64,000 bases of DNA from Planomicrobium sp. CPCC 101079. Its GTDB lineage: Bacteria; Bacillota; Bacilli; Bacillales_A; Planococcaceae. Both the position numbers and the translations under genes were made by a program. The stretch spans positions 20,525-84,524 of the forward strand of contig NZ_VOHC01000005.1 in NCBI RefSeq assembly GCF_007859275.1, written 5' to 3'. How positions within the stretch are numbered: the first letter of the stretch is position 1; each line of letters begins with the position of its first letter. The notes below the pieces were generated by a model that worked only from the letters and a program-made list of their open reading frames with translations, had not been told where the DNA came from and made no database searches. Shown piece by piece: positions 1 to 8,303 of this stretch.

Positions 1-1
1 T

Positions 2-757
2 TATCCGCTGTTTTGGATGGTAATTTCATCGTTGAAAAGCTACGATGAAATCTATAATAATGTCTGGGGCCTTCCGTCCGTCTGGCATTTTGAAAACTAT
101 GCGACTGCCTGGTCGATGGGAATATCCAGTTACTTCTTCAATAGTGTAGTAGTCACTTTGGCTACGATTTTCTTAGTGGTGTTGATTGGATCGATGGCAG
201 CATTTACATTGTCGAGGTACCGCTCAAAATGGATCGATGCGGCATTGATTTTCATCATCGGTGGAATCATGATGAATCCACAAGTCGCGCTGATTCCTTT
301 GTTCGAAATTTTAACTTGGCTTGATCTTATTAATACGAGATGGGCATTGATTTTAACTTATGTGGCGTTCCGGCTGCCGTTGACCATTATTTTGATAAGA
401 GCTTTCTTTTTAAGCATCCCGAAAGAGCTGGAAGAGTCGGCTATTATTGATGGGTGCAGTGAATTCGGAATCTATGCGAGAATTTACCTTCCACTGTCCA
501 TTCCCATTATTTTGACTACCGTAGTGCTGACTGCATTTTTCGCTTGGAACGAGTTTTTGTTTGCGACAGTGTTCATTGATTCCGAGGTTTTGAAGACCAT
601 TCCTTCAGGATTGATGAATTTCAAAGATGCCCTGCGTACCGATTGGGGCGTATTGCTGTCAGGGATGGTAATCGCGTCTATTCCGATGGTGATTTTATTG
701 GTACTATTGCAGAAATTCCTGGTAAGAGGATTATCGGAAGGGTCTGTTAAAGGCTAA
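2..757 (+). CDS. Carbohydrate ABC transporter permease (MalG type), 5' end outside window
   Basis: This is an inner-membrane permease subunit of a binding-protein-dependent sugar importer. The reading frame is open from base 2, with codons ending in PLFW before the first visible Met at 17, so the true start lies upstream of the window. Several hydrophobic segments are visible. A cytoplasmic EAA loop near the middle (EELEESAIIDGCSEFG, then IYLPL) is the contact site for the ATPase. The neighbour 15 bp downstream is a FrlD-type sugar kinase, so this is probably the FrlM-like permease of a fructoselysine (Amadori product) importer. No ATPase gene is present here; in Bacillus a shared MsmX-type ATPase usually serves such transporters. 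The family is certain, the substrate is inferred from context. Confidence 0.88.
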   Translation, partial: YPLFWMVISSLKSYDEIYNNVWGLPSVWHFENYATAWSMGISSYFFNSVVVTLATIFLVVLIGSMAAFTLSRYRSKWIDAALIFIIGGIMMNPQVALIPLFEILTWLDLINTRWALILTYVAFRLPLTIILIRAFFLSIPKELEESAIIDGCSEFGIYARIYLPLSIPIILTTVVLTAFFAWNEFLFATVFIDSEVLKTIPSGLMNFKDALRTDWGVLLSGMVIASIPMVILLVLLQKFLVRGLSEGSVKG

Positions 758-771
758 GAGGAGGAAATGGA

Positions 772-1587
772 ATGAAGTTGATAGCCGTTGGAGACAATGT
801 GGTGGATTGCTATTTGGATCAGCAAACGTATTACCCGGGCGGGAACTGCGTCAATGTTGCGGTAAACGCCAAAAAGAACGGTGCGGAAAATGCCGCTTAT
901 ATCGGGATTTTCGGCACTGATGAAAAAGCCGAACATATTAAGTACGCATTGAAGGAAGAAGCGGTGGATTTTCAATTTTCCCGCGTCGCAGAAGGCCTTA
1001 GTGGCCAGCCCCAAGTTTCTTTGACTGAAGAGGGGGATCGCGTATTTGTTGGAGGCCCTAAAAATACGGTGCAGCATAAGTTAAAGCTGCAACTGGTTCC
1101 GGATGAATTGGATTACATTTCCAGCTTTGATCTTTGCCATGTGAGCTGTTATTCGTCGATGGAAAGTGAATTGCCGAAGCTCTCCAAGGTCATTAATGTG
1201 TCTTTCGATTTTTCAAATCGGCTGGAAATCGACTATGTGAAATCGGTTGCGCCTTATATCAATTATGCATTCTTTTCCGCTGCTGATTTGGACGAAGATG
1301 AAATTGATCAATTTATCGAACAGGTAAACGCGCTCAATTTTGAAGTGTTCGCTATGACCAGAGGAAGCCTGCCGGCTGTGTTCGTCTGCAATGGAGAACG
1401 GCTCGAACAGAAGCTGAACCCGATTCAAGTGGTGGATACAATGGGAGCGGGGGATAGTTTAATCGGCGGTTTTTTAGTGAATTATATAAATGGGGAAAGC
1501 CCGGAAGCTGCCATTGAAAAAGCGACCAAATCTGCTGAAATTACTTGCGGGATGTACGGAGGTTTCGGGTATCCGAAAAGTTTCTAA
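772..1587 (+). CDS. frlD: PfkB-family sugar kinase, FrlD-like (fructoselysine 6-kinase)
   Basis: This 271-residue cytosolic kinase would phosphorylate an imported fructosamine at carbon 6, ready for a deglycase. The N-terminus has the PfkB sugar-binding glycines (YYPGGNCVNVAVNAKKNG). The C-terminal signature VDTMGAGDSLIGGF carries the catalytic Asp of the DTxGAGD motif. The protein is shorter than ribokinases, as FrlD proteins are. Its ATG at 772 follows AGGAGG by a good spacing and the permease by 15 bp, so the two are co-transcribed. No FrlB deglycase is visible; it would have to lie upstream of the window. A different Amadori compound or another ketose is possible. Confidence 0.75.
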   Translation: MKLIAVGDNVVDCYLDQQTYYPGGNCVNVAVNAKKNGAENAAYIGIFGTDEKAEHIKYALKEEAVDFQFSRVAEGLSGQPQVSLTEEGDRVFVGGPKNTVQHKLKLQLVPDELDYISSFDLCHVSCYSSMESELPKLSKVINVSFDFSNRLEIDYVKSVAPYINYAFFSAADLDEDEIDQFIEQVNALNFEVFAMTRGSLPAVFVCNGERLEQKLNPIQVVDTMGAGDSLIGGFLVNYINGESPEAAIEKATKSAEITCGMYGGFGYPKSF

Positions 1588-1662
1588 AAATTGTTAAAAA
1601 GACTCTCCTCCTGTAAAGTTAAAAGAACAGCACTTATAAAATGCATCTATAGGAGAGAAGCT

Positions 1663-2406
1663 ATGAAGAACCAAAATAGTATGAATGCAGAGAGTCCTGT
1701 ATTGCTGTATGAGCAGATAAAAGCCGGTATTAAAGAGCTGATTAAAAACAACAATTTGAAAGCTGGACATAAGTTGCCGAACGAAGCCGAGTTGTGCGAG
1801 ATTTTCAATGTCAGCCGAATCACCATTCGGCGTGCCATCAAAGAATTGGGCGAAGAAGGGTTCATCGAAGTGATCAGAGGCAAAGGAACATTTGTCAAAG
1901 CTTCTAAAAAGGATTTGCATTTGCTGAACCTGAAAGGATTTACGGAAGGTCTGTCGACAGAAGAAAATAACATCGAAAAAGAAGTTTTGTACAAGCGCGT
2001 CATTGTGGACGAGCATGACATCTCGAAAGCTTTTTCATATGAAGAAACCGAGTTTTTGGAATTGGTGCGTGTGGTAAAAGACACCGAAGGCCCGTTCAGC
2101 GTGGACTATGCTTATTTGCCGCTGAGCGTTTATCCGGACATCGAGCCTTTGCTGACAAATAACGCCTCGACGTTTCAGTTGATCCGTGAAAAGTATAAGA
2201 TCAAATTTACAAAAGTGGAAAAAGAAATAGAATACATTCATCCTTCAACTGAAATTTGCCGGTACTTGGGTGTCAGCAAGACCTCATCGGTTATCCTGGT
2301 GAAGAAAATCATTTACGGGCAAAATGGCAAACCTGTTCATTATTCCAAATATTATTTGGCAGGAGACCGGGTGAAGTTTTACATCGAATCGGATTACACC
2401 GAATAG
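1663..2406 (+). CDS. frlR: GntR/HutC-family transcriptional regulator (FrlR-like)
   Basis: This is a 247-residue regulator with an N-terminal winged helix (LYEQIKAGIKELIKNNNLKAGHKLPNEAEL region, then VSRITIRRAIKELGEEGFIEVIRGKGTF, both in short overlapping parts) and a C-terminal UTRA effector domain. In this subfamily the effector is usually a phosphorylated sugar. An in-frame extension to 1591 exists, but the start at 1663 has AGGAGAG seven bases upstream and begins the typical N-terminus. It sits 75 bp after the FrlD-like kinase in the same direction, so it is likely the local repressor. FrlR is assigned by context only. Confidence 0.78.
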   Translation: MKNQNSMNAESPVLLYEQIKAGIKELIKNNNLKAGHKLPNEAELCEIFNVSRITIRRAIKELGEEGFIEVIRGKGTFVKASKKDLHLLNLKGFTEGLSTEENNIEKEVLYKRVIVDEHDISKAFSYEETEFLELVRVVKDTEGPFSVDYAYLPLSVYPDIEPLLTNNASTFQLIREKYKIKFTKVEKEIEYIHPSTEICRYLGVSKTSSVILVKKIIYGQNGKPVHYSKYYLAGDRVKFYIESDYTE

Positions 2407-2457
2407 CCGTTTTGGGTTGAATATAAAAGAAGGCGAATTTGCCGTCTTTCGTTTAAT

Positions 2458-2480
2458 GCACCTGAATTCGGGTGCTTTTT
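2458..2480 (+). terminator. Rho-independent terminator after the GntR gene
   Basis: A GCACC/GGTGC stem with an eight-base loop is followed by TTTTT. A weaker hairpin (aaggcg/cgcctt-like) lies just upstream. It separates the regulator from the HAD gene, although read-through is possible because the HAD ribosome site follows within 30 bp. Confidence 0.55.
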
Positions 2481-2512
2481 ATCATTTGATTAGTAAAAAG
2501 GAGGGTGAAGGA

Positions 2513-3184
2513 ATGATTAAAGGAATCATTTTTGATTTTGACGGATTGATCTTCGATACGGAAACCAATCAGTATACAGTTTATCAGGAGATGTTTGCGG
2601 AACATGGCACAGAGCTTCCGATTGCCCGCTGGCAGCAAGAAATCGGGACGCATTCGGGGTTTTCGGCTCTTGATTATTTGGAAGAGCTGCTGGATCGGAA
2701 ACTGGAGCAGGATGTTTTGCGGGAGCAGTTCAGCACCAAGTATCATGCGAAAATGGCAGAGGAAAAAGCCCGTGCGGGAGTGGAAGACTATTTGAAAGCC
2801 GCAAAAGAACAAGGCTTGAAAATCGGCTTGGCCTCAAGTTCAAATTTCAAATGGGTGTCTACCAATTTAAAAAAACTCGGGCTTTATGAATACTTCGAGT
2901 GCGTGAAAACGTCGGACGATGTGGAGCATGTGAAACCTGATCCGGCTTTGTATCTCCTGGCTGCCGAATGCCTCGGTTTAACTCCCGAAGAATGTCTGGT
3001 ATTCGAAGATTCGGCGAATGGAGCGATGGCAGCCAAGCGTGCCGGGATGAATTGTGTTATCGTGCCGAATGAAGTTACGCATACCATGGATTTTTGCGAT
3101 GTCGAGCACCGAATAGAATCCATGGCTGACATGACGTTAGAAGAAGTGCTGGACTACGTGAACAATTTGAAAGTCTCAAAATGA
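2513..3184 (+). CDS. HAD-superfamily phosphatase, beta-phosphoglucomutase-like
   Basis: This 224-residue soluble enzyme is of HAD subfamily I. Motif I is FDFDGLIFDTET with the nucleophile and acid Asp pair. Motif II is the Ser in LASSS. Motif III (Lys) and motif IV follow in KPDPALYLLAA and VFEDSANGAMAAK. The cap is the helical type. The start at 2513 is preceded by AAGGAGGGTG; an upstream extension lacks a ribosome site and runs through a terminator. It probably dephosphorylates a sugar phosphate, perhaps one made by the neighbouring frl genes, but HAD substrate specificity cannot be read from sequence. Confidence 0.82.
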   Translation: MIKGIIFDFDGLIFDTETNQYTVYQEMFAEHGTELPIARWQQEIGTHSGFSALDYLEELLDRKLEQDVLREQFSTKYHAKMAEEKARAGVEDYLKAAKEQGLKIGLASSSNFKWVSTNLKKLGLYEYFECVKTSDDVEHVKPDPALYLLAAECLGLTPEECLVFEDSANGAMAAKRAGMNCVIVPNEVTHTMDFCDVEHRIESMADMTLEEVLDYVNNLKVSK

Positions 3185-3229
3185 CGGGACTTTCACTTAC
3201 ATAGTTACTTGAAATCAAAGGAAAAGCCG

Positions 3230-3274
3230 CTCCCGGTGTCGTATAGAGTCTCTATACACTCCGGGAGTTTTTTT
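3230..3274 (+). terminator. Terminator after HAD phosphatase
   Basis: A long two-part stem (CTCCCGG with CCGGGAG outside, GTATAGAG with TCTATAC inside) is followed by seven T. It ends the frl-associated unit. Confidence 0.85.
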
Positions 3275-3326
3275 GTGCCGGAAATTATTGTTTTTAACAA
3301 AGAAGTCGACTAAAGGAGGAGTAAGG

Positions 3327-4142
3327 ATGAGGGGCATATTCGCGATTTTTACTGCTGTGTTGGCTGTTCTTTACCGAAGATCCGTCTGGAATTTTACTGC
3401 TCAAAACAAGAAAGGAATGGGCAGGCTGTTAATGAATTCAAGTATGAGCGAACCTGCTGCTGAAATCGGGACGCTTCCAATGCCTGTGCAGCGATGGCTG
3501 AAAAAAAGCGGTGCGGCCGTAAGTCCAGCGATCAAAAGTGTCCGTTTGAAACAGGCCGGACTGATGAGATTGAAGCCGGAACAGCAAAAGTGGATGAAAG
3601 CGGAAGCGGAACAAGTGATTACGATCGATCCGCCGTCTTTCATATGGACGGTGACGATGAAAATGAGCCCTTTCATAAGAGTGATTGGAAGGGACAGCTT
3701 TAAAGAAGGCAAAGCGCAAATGCTCATTAAACTGGCAGCGCTCGTTCCGATTACGCAAGTTGAGGACGATGCGAAAACAAATGAATCGGCTCTCCAGCGC
3801 TTTTTGATGGAGATGGCCTGGTACCCGACAGCGGCGCTTCTTCCCTATGTCACATGGAAAGCCCTGGATGATACAACTGCGGAAGCGGCAATGTCCTATA
3901 ACGGAGTGAAAGGGTCGGCGGTTTTTCATGTAGATGAACAAGGGGAATTGGTAAAGGTTGTCGCGTCCCGCTTCAAAGACAATGGAGCCGAAGCACAGCG
4001 TTTTCCGTGCGTTGCCGAGATAAAAAGGCATATGAAAGTGGACGGTGTTACTGTGCCGGAGGAAATCGAAATCACCTGGCTGCTTGAGGAAGGGCCGTTC
4101 ACCTGGTATAAATTCAAAGTGCATGCTATGGAGTTTTATTGA
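3327..4142 (+). CDS. DUF6544/DUF6920-like protein, function unknown
   Basis: This 271-residue protein has an N-terminal hydrophobic helix (MRGIFAIFTAVLAVLY), then a soluble part rich in beta-strand-like segments. Recognisable stretches are LPMPVQRWLKKSG, a WMKAEAEQ segment, DPPSFIWTV, and W-P-T-A-ALLP near residue 175. These match my memory of a conserved family of unknown function in Bacillota (DUF6544, formerly DUF6920). The ATG at 3327 has an ideal AAAGGAGGAG site; an in-frame extension to 3273 overlaps the upstream terminator and is rejected. It is a single-gene unit between a terminator and the next promoter. The overall shape, membrane anchor plus extracytoplasmic or cytoplasmic beta domain, suggests a lipid- or ligand-binding role, but this is weak. 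Confidence 0.7.
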   Translation: MRGIFAIFTAVLAVLYRRSVWNFTAQNKKGMGRLLMNSSMSEPAAEIGTLPMPVQRWLKKSGAAVSPAIKSVRLKQAGLMRLKPEQQKWMKAEAEQVITIDPPSFIWTVTMKMSPFIRVIGRDSFKEGKAQMLIKLAALVPITQVEDDAKTNESALQRFLMEMAWYPTAALLPYVTWKALDDTTAEAAMSYNGVKGSAVFHVDEQGELVKVVASRFKDNGAEAQRFPCVAEIKRHMKVDGVTVPEEIEITWLLEEGPFTWYKFKVHAMEFY

Positions 4143-4148
4143 AGGGGA

Positions 4149-4177
4149 TTGAGTTCAAGGGGAATAAATGATAGAAT
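4149..4177 (+). promoter_or_regulatory. Sigma-A-type promoter for the 4236 gene
   Basis: A -35 TTGAGT (4149-4154) and a -10 TAGAAT (4172-4177) are separated by 17 bases, about 60 bases before the start codon. Confidence 0.55.
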
Positions 4178-4235
4178 AGTCAGATTAATAGAGCCCTATA
4201 GAAAGTAGCCATGCATGCTCAAGGGGGGATACGGA

Positions 4236-4916
4236 ATGAAGTGGATGCCTAAAAAAGAAGACAAGGCAGTCGCATTTTGGCAATGGTTTGAAGCCAATGG
4301 GCAATTGTATTATGAACTGCCAGAAGACAAAACCGAAAAGCTGCTTTATCAGTTGGACAAAAAAATCCGTAAAGTCAATCAAGACTTGGCATGGGAGTTC
4401 AGTATGGATTTAATTGACGGAAAACGTGAATTTACGGTCAGCGCAGACGGAATCGTGGAAGCGTTCGGAGATGTTGAAAGTCTAGTGAAAGCAGCTCCGG
4501 AGTTGCCGGATTTTGAAATCATTCCATTCCGGCAAGCGAGAGAAGATGAATTTTCAGCAGAGTGCAACGGAATAAGGTTGACTATGGACGATATTTTCTA
4601 CTCCTATGAAGTAGGTGAGGAAACAAAGCTAGTTCATCTGTGCTTGTATATCAAAGGGCTTACGCCGGAAAATGCAGAAGACTATATTTCGTTGGCTTTT
4701 GTGCTGCTTGATACAGCTATTGGCGAATACAATGTCGGCATGCATGTCGGCGAAATCGACTTCGAGCGCTATAAATATAACAGAGGCGCCAAGCCGCTGG
4801 ACACCCTGAAAGAGCTTTTTAAGGAGACGACAAATAGGATCGAGTTTGGATCTTATAAAGCCAGTTCTAATTCGCGGAATAACCAAAGCGAAATAGATCC
4901 AAATTCAATTAGTTAA
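4236..4916 (+). CDS. Hypothetical acidic protein
   Basis: I do not recognise this 226-residue protein. It begins MKWMPKKEDKAVAFWQWFEA, is acidic and tryptophan-containing, and shows no signal peptide or membrane helix. A central DFEIIPFRQ segment and a later GEYNVGMHVGEIDFE segment look like strands of an alpha/beta fold. Its Ser/Asn-rich tail (SSNSRNNQSEIDPNSIS) looks disordered. The start at 4236 has AAGGGGGGA six bases upstream. It has its own promoter (TTGAGT/TAGAAT) and a terminator, so it is monocistronic. No neighbour suggests a job. Confidence 0.7.
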   Translation: MKWMPKKEDKAVAFWQWFEANGQLYYELPEDKTEKLLYQLDKKIRKVNQDLAWEFSMDLIDGKREFTVSADGIVEAFGDVESLVKAAPELPDFEIIPFRQAREDEFSAECNGIRLTMDDIFYSYEVGEETKLVHLCLYIKGLTPENAEDYISLAFVLLDTAIGEYNVGMHVGEIDFERYKYNRGAKPLDTLKELFKETTNRIEFGSYKASSNSRNNQSEIDPNSIS

Positions 4917-4952
4917 AAAAGCCAACTCCTGCAAAAGGAGTTGGCTTTTTCT
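4917..4952. terminator. Bidirectional terminator between 4236 gene and xylosidase
   Basis: A GCCAACTCCT/AGGAGTTGGC stem has an A-run before it and a T-run after it, so it serves both converging genes. Confidence 0.88.
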
Positions 4953-4958
4953 AATCCA

Positions 4959-6569
4959 TTACGCGTTCGCTTTGTAGACAAAGTAATCGAAATCAGCAGG
5001 CAGGTTCTGGCCGGAGGTGTCTTGGCATTGCATGCCGACAAATGCACCGGTAAAGAAGCCGCCGCCTTGGATATAGTCATCAGAGAGTTTATGCGAATAG
5101 AATTTGATTGGGATCAAGTTCCAATTTTCACCGTCAAATGAATATGAGTATTGGTAAATATCCGCGTTGACGTCCACTTTCAAATACACATATTCTACGC
5201 TTTCTGGAATAGCGATTTCATCTCCTTGAAGCGGCTGGTCGAATGCAAAGTTATCGCATGTCATGATATCCAGGACACGGCCTTTATCCTCATTCCATGT
5301 AATTTGCAGGGCCGTCCAGTTCTCGGTGTTGTAGTAATTCACAAGGCCTGCCGCTTGCTGGAATGTATCCGGGTTGAACGCGACTTTTGTTTCCGCCGTA
5401 AAGTGGAAATGCTGCCAGCGTCTTGCGACAAATGCCTGCGTGAATTTCGACGTCAGTGATTCTTTGCCGCGGATGCGCAAGTTCCCTGGATTTTCTTTCA
5501 GCGAGACGATGTTTTCGCCTAACGGAATGCGCAAGGTTTGGAAATGTAGATTTAACGTTTCCGAATCAAAATCGTCTTTTTCCGGGAAGTCAGGCTCCCA
5601 CTCGGCTTCTTCAATTGCAGGTCCTTCAATTTCAAGTGAAGGCTGGTTGCCGCCGACAACAAATGGCCAGCCGTTTTTCCATTCCAAGCGCTGGATAGCC
5701 GTTTCACGGCCCAGCGGACAGAAGCCGCGCGGGTCGAGCAATGCCTGCCCGGCGCGTGATAATGGGCGCCCTGTCAAGTGGACCAGGAACCATTCGTCGG
5801 TATGCGTCTGGACGATGGAGGCATGCCCTGATTTTTGCAGCGGGTTTCTCGGTGAGAAAAACGATGTAATCAGCGGGTTCTCCGGATGCACTTCGTATGG
5901 TCCGCGCAAGTCTTTTGAGCGTGCAATGGTTGCCTGGTGATCATATTTTGTACCGCCTTCAGCCGTCAGCAAGTAATAATAATCCCCGATTTTGTAAAGG
6001 TGAGGAGCTTCTGTCAACATCACATCTGTGCCTTTGAAAATGATTTCCGCTTTGCCGACAAGTTTCCTTTCTTCTACGCTGTATTCTTGCAGCGCGATGC
6101 CATAAAAGTTATGGTGGCCCACCCGATGGTCCCAATGCATGTTGACCAAATATTTTTTGCCCGATTCGTCGTGGAAAAGGGACGGGTCAAAGCCTGAGCT
6201 ATTTAAATAGATCGGCTCCGACCATTCGCCGTCAATCGTATCGCATGTCACCAAGTAGTTGTGGCAGTCTTTCCATTGGCCTTCAGTCACTTTGACGTCA
6301 GTGAAAATCATCCAGAACTGGCCGTCGCTGTAGGAAAGGGCAGGAGCCCAGACGCCGCCGGAGTTCGGATTGCCCATCATGTTCAGTTGGCTGATGCGGT
6401 TGAGCGGGCGGGAAGCCAAACGCCAGTTTTTCAGATCTTTTGAATGATAGATGCCGACACCTGGAAACCATTCAAAAGTGGAAACGGCGATATAATAATC
6501 TTCTCCTACACGACAAATACTTGGATCTGGGTTAAAGCCTGGCAAAATCGGATTTTGAATAGTTGTCAA
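4959..6569 (-). CDS. xynB: Beta-xylosidase, glycoside hydrolase family 43
   Basis: This 536-residue enzyme hydrolyses xylo-oligosaccharides to xylose. The N-terminal five-blade propeller carries the expected catalytic trio: Asp15 (GFNPDPS), Asp128 (SSGFDPSLF) and Glu187 (LTEAPHLYK). These positions match the Asp-Asp-Glu spacing of characterised GH43 xylosidases. The C-terminal ~200 residues form the family's beta-sandwich. There is no signal peptide, so it acts in the cytosol on imported oligosaccharides. It is transcribed alone, leftwards, from a promoter carrying a XylR-like palindrome (6761-6787) and a cre-like site (6623-6636). Some GH43 enzymes of this type also have arabinofuranosidase activity. 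Confidence 0.93.
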   Translation of the reverse strand: MTTIQNPILPGFNPDPSICRVGEDYYIAVSTFEWFPGVGIYHSKDLKNWRLASRPLNRISQLNMMGNPNSGGVWAPALSYSDGQFWMIFTDVKVTEGQWKDCHNYLVTCDTIDGEWSEPIYLNSSGFDPSLFHDESGKKYLVNMHWDHRVGHHNFYGIALQEYSVEERKLVGKAEIIFKGTDVMLTEAPHLYKIGDYYYLLTAEGGTKYDHQATIARSKDLRGPYEVHPENPLITSFFSPRNPLQKSGHASIVQTHTDEWFLVHLTGRPLSRAGQALLDPRGFCPLGRETAIQRLEWKNGWPFVVGGNQPSLEIEGPAIEEAEWEPDFPEKDDFDSETLNLHFQTLRIPLGENIVSLKENPGNLRIRGKESLTSKFTQAFVARRWQHFHFTAETKVAFNPDTFQQAAGLVNYYNTENWTALQITWNEDKGRVLDIMTCDNFAFDQPLQGDEIAIPESVEYVYLKVDVNADIYQYSYSFDGENWNLIPIKFYSHKLSDDYIQGGGFFTGAFVGMQCQDTSGQNLPADFDYFVYKANA

Positions 6570-6622
6570 ATGAAGTCACCCTTTATGTAAGATTTTCATC
6601 TCCATCCACTTAAAAACGAGTA

Positions 6623-6636
6623 TGTAAGTGCTTTCA
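6623..6636. promoter_or_regulatory. cre-like catabolite repression site upstream of xynB
   Basis: TGTAAGTGCTTTCA differs from the CcpA consensus (TGTAANCGNTNNCA) at one core base. It lies between the predicted promoter and the start codon, where bound CcpA would block elongation. Confidence 0.6.
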
Positions 6637-6751
6637 AAAATGAGGAAGATGAGAGCCAGATGCAAAAAACCGAGAGATGAACTTTTGGGCCTATCCTGGA
6701 AAATGCCCCGGCCAAAAATTCAAAATGGAATCTTTTGCAACGTTATATTTG

Positions 6752-6787
6752 ATGATACACCACTTAGTTTAATAAGTAAACAAAGTG
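6752..6787 (-). promoter_or_regulatory. xynB promoter with XylR-type operator
   Basis: On the minus strand, TTTACT (6780-6775) and TATCAT (6757-6752) are 17 bases apart. A 27-bp palindrome at 6761-6787 (left arm CACTTAGTTTA, right arm TAAACAAAGTG) covers the -35 and spacer. Eleven of 13 positions pair, and the TTTGTTTA arms resemble Bacillus XylR operators. Confidence 0.7.
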
Positions 6788-6830
6788 TGGATGCTGATGC
6801 CTATTGAATCAGCAAGTAGAAGCTAAGCCC

Positions 6831-8033
6831 CTACACGAAGCTTTTCGGCTGCATGCAGACGCTTAGGAAATTTTCAATTGAGAAAGCGGAGACCCCGAGT
6901 GCGGCCGATAGCGTCGAGTGTTCAGAGAAATCGATCTGCAGGTTGTTCTGCTGAAACCACAGCGCCTGTTTTGCTACTCGTTTATTCAGGGATTCTTCCA
7001 GCCAGCGGTTCGAAGCCGCCATGCGGTTGCCTATGATGACTTGCTGCGGGTTGAATGTATTGATGATGTTATTAATGCCGACTCCTAAATAGTCGCCGGT
7101 TTGCTCAAACAATCCGATAACTTGCTGATTGCCTTGTTCAGCCAGGGAGATCAAGTTTGCCAAGTCCAATTCTTCTTTCAAGGGAAGAGGGAGGTCCAAC
7201 TCTGCAGCTTTAGCAAGCAATGCTTGTTCCGAGGCATACAATTCCCAGCATCCTTGGTTTCCGCAGCGGCATACAGGCCCATCTACTTGAATGGTCATAT
7301 GGCCGATTTCCCCCGAAAAACCGTTGGAGCCCTTGTATAATGAACCATTTAATATTAGGCCGACACCAATGCCGATGCCGGCGCTGACGTAAATGATGTT
7401 GTCGCTTTCCTTGCCGGCGCCGAACTGTTTCTCGCCATACGCGCCTGCATTTGCTTCATTTTCGATGATAACCGGTAGATTATACCGAGTTTCAAGGACC
7501 GTTTTTAAATTGACATTTTTCCAATTCAAGTTCGGGGCGAGCAAAATATCGCCGTTTGTATCAACAATTCCTGGAACCCCGACTCCAATGCCGATGATGC
7601 CATGAGGGCTTTTCGGTGCGATTGAGGAAAGCAGGTCGATCATTTCAAAAAGCTTTTTTTCAATTTCTTCATAGGAGAGTTTTTTGAAAAAGATTTCTTT
7701 CTTTTCAACAATATTGCCGTTCAAGTCGGTCAGAAGCCCGAGCAAATAATTGACGCCAAGATCGATGCCGATCGAATAGCCTGCAGAGCCATTGAACAAA
7801 AGCATTACCGGCCGTCTGCCGCCACTTGAAACACCGGGGCCGGATTCATAGATCAAGTGATCATCCAGCAGGTCATTTACTAAAGAGGAGACAGTCCCTT
7901 TGTTCAATCCTGTTTGGCTTGCAACTGCTGCCCGTGAAATAGGAGAATTGTTTTTGATCTTCTCCAAAACGAGTGATTTGTTGCCTTCTTTCACAACGTG
8001 GTGGTTCCACGTCCTATTTTCTTTCATGTTCAT
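6831..8033 (-). CDS. xylR: Xylose repressor, ROK family
   Basis: This 400-residue repressor of xylose genes has an N-terminal helix-turn-helix (SRAAVASQTGLNKGTVSSLV, about residues 34-53). It is followed by a ROK sugar-binding domain with IGIDLGVNY, an Asn/Glu-rich sugar pocket (ENEANAGAYGE) and the ROK zinc motif CRCGNQGCWE. Xylose binding would release it from the three palindromes at 6761, 8204 and 12240. The ATG at 8033 follows an AGAGAGGG-like site. A second initiation at Met3 is possible. It is convergent with nothing and sits between xynB and the divergent ABC operon, so it is transcribed leftwards on its own or into xynB. Confidence 0.92.
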   Translation of the reverse strand: MNMKENRTWNHHVVKEGNKSLVLEKIKNNSPISRAAVASQTGLNKGTVSSLVNDLLDDHLIYESGPGVSSGGRRPVMLLFNGSAGYSIGIDLGVNYLLGLLTDLNGNIVEKKEIFFKKLSYEEIEKKLFEMIDLLSSIAPKSPHGIIGIGVGVPGIVDTNGDILLAPNLNWKNVNLKTVLETRYNLPVIIENEANAGAYGEKQFGAGKESDNIIYVSAGIGIGVGLILNGSLYKGSNGFSGEIGHMTIQVDGPVCRCGNQGCWELYASEQALLAKAAELDLPLPLKEELDLANLISLAEQGNQQVIGLFEQTGDYLGVGINNIINTFNPQQVIIGNRMAASNRWLEESLNKRVAKQALWFQQNNLQIDFSEHSTLSAALGVSAFSIENFLSVCMQPKSFV

Positions 8034-8203
8034 CGAGACCAGCCCTCTCTTTTTTCTTCATTCTAACAAATAAAATGAAGAGTTAATAATATCATCTGAA
8101 TTTACTATAGCCATTGTTGCTTGCTATGGGAGGAAAGACGCTTTGTCCTTTGGCTTTTCCATTCTACAATAAACTCTGTGTGTAAATTCTAACAGAAAAA
8201 AAC

Positions 8204-8258
8204 TTTGTTTATCCACTAGACTAACAAAATTCTTTTTGCTACAATGAAAACGCATACA
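8204..8258 (+). promoter_or_regulatory. Promoter, XylR-type operator and cre of the xylo-oligosaccharide ABC operon
   Basis: TAGACT (8217-8222) and TACAAT (8240-8245) are 17 bases apart. A palindrome with TTTGTT (8204-8209) and AACAAA (8223-8228) arms overlaps the -35. A cre-like TGAAAACGCATACA (8245-8258) overlaps the start-site region. The layout fits xylose induction plus CcpA repression. Confidence 0.68.
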
Positions 8259-8303
8259 ACAATCAGAATATTGTTGTAACAATAGAACGCATTGGGGGAA
8301 AAG

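Noticed and set aside
3438..4124. Minus-strand 228-codon frame
   Set aside because: It lies wholly inside the DUF6544-like gene on the other strand and has no ribosome site or family features.
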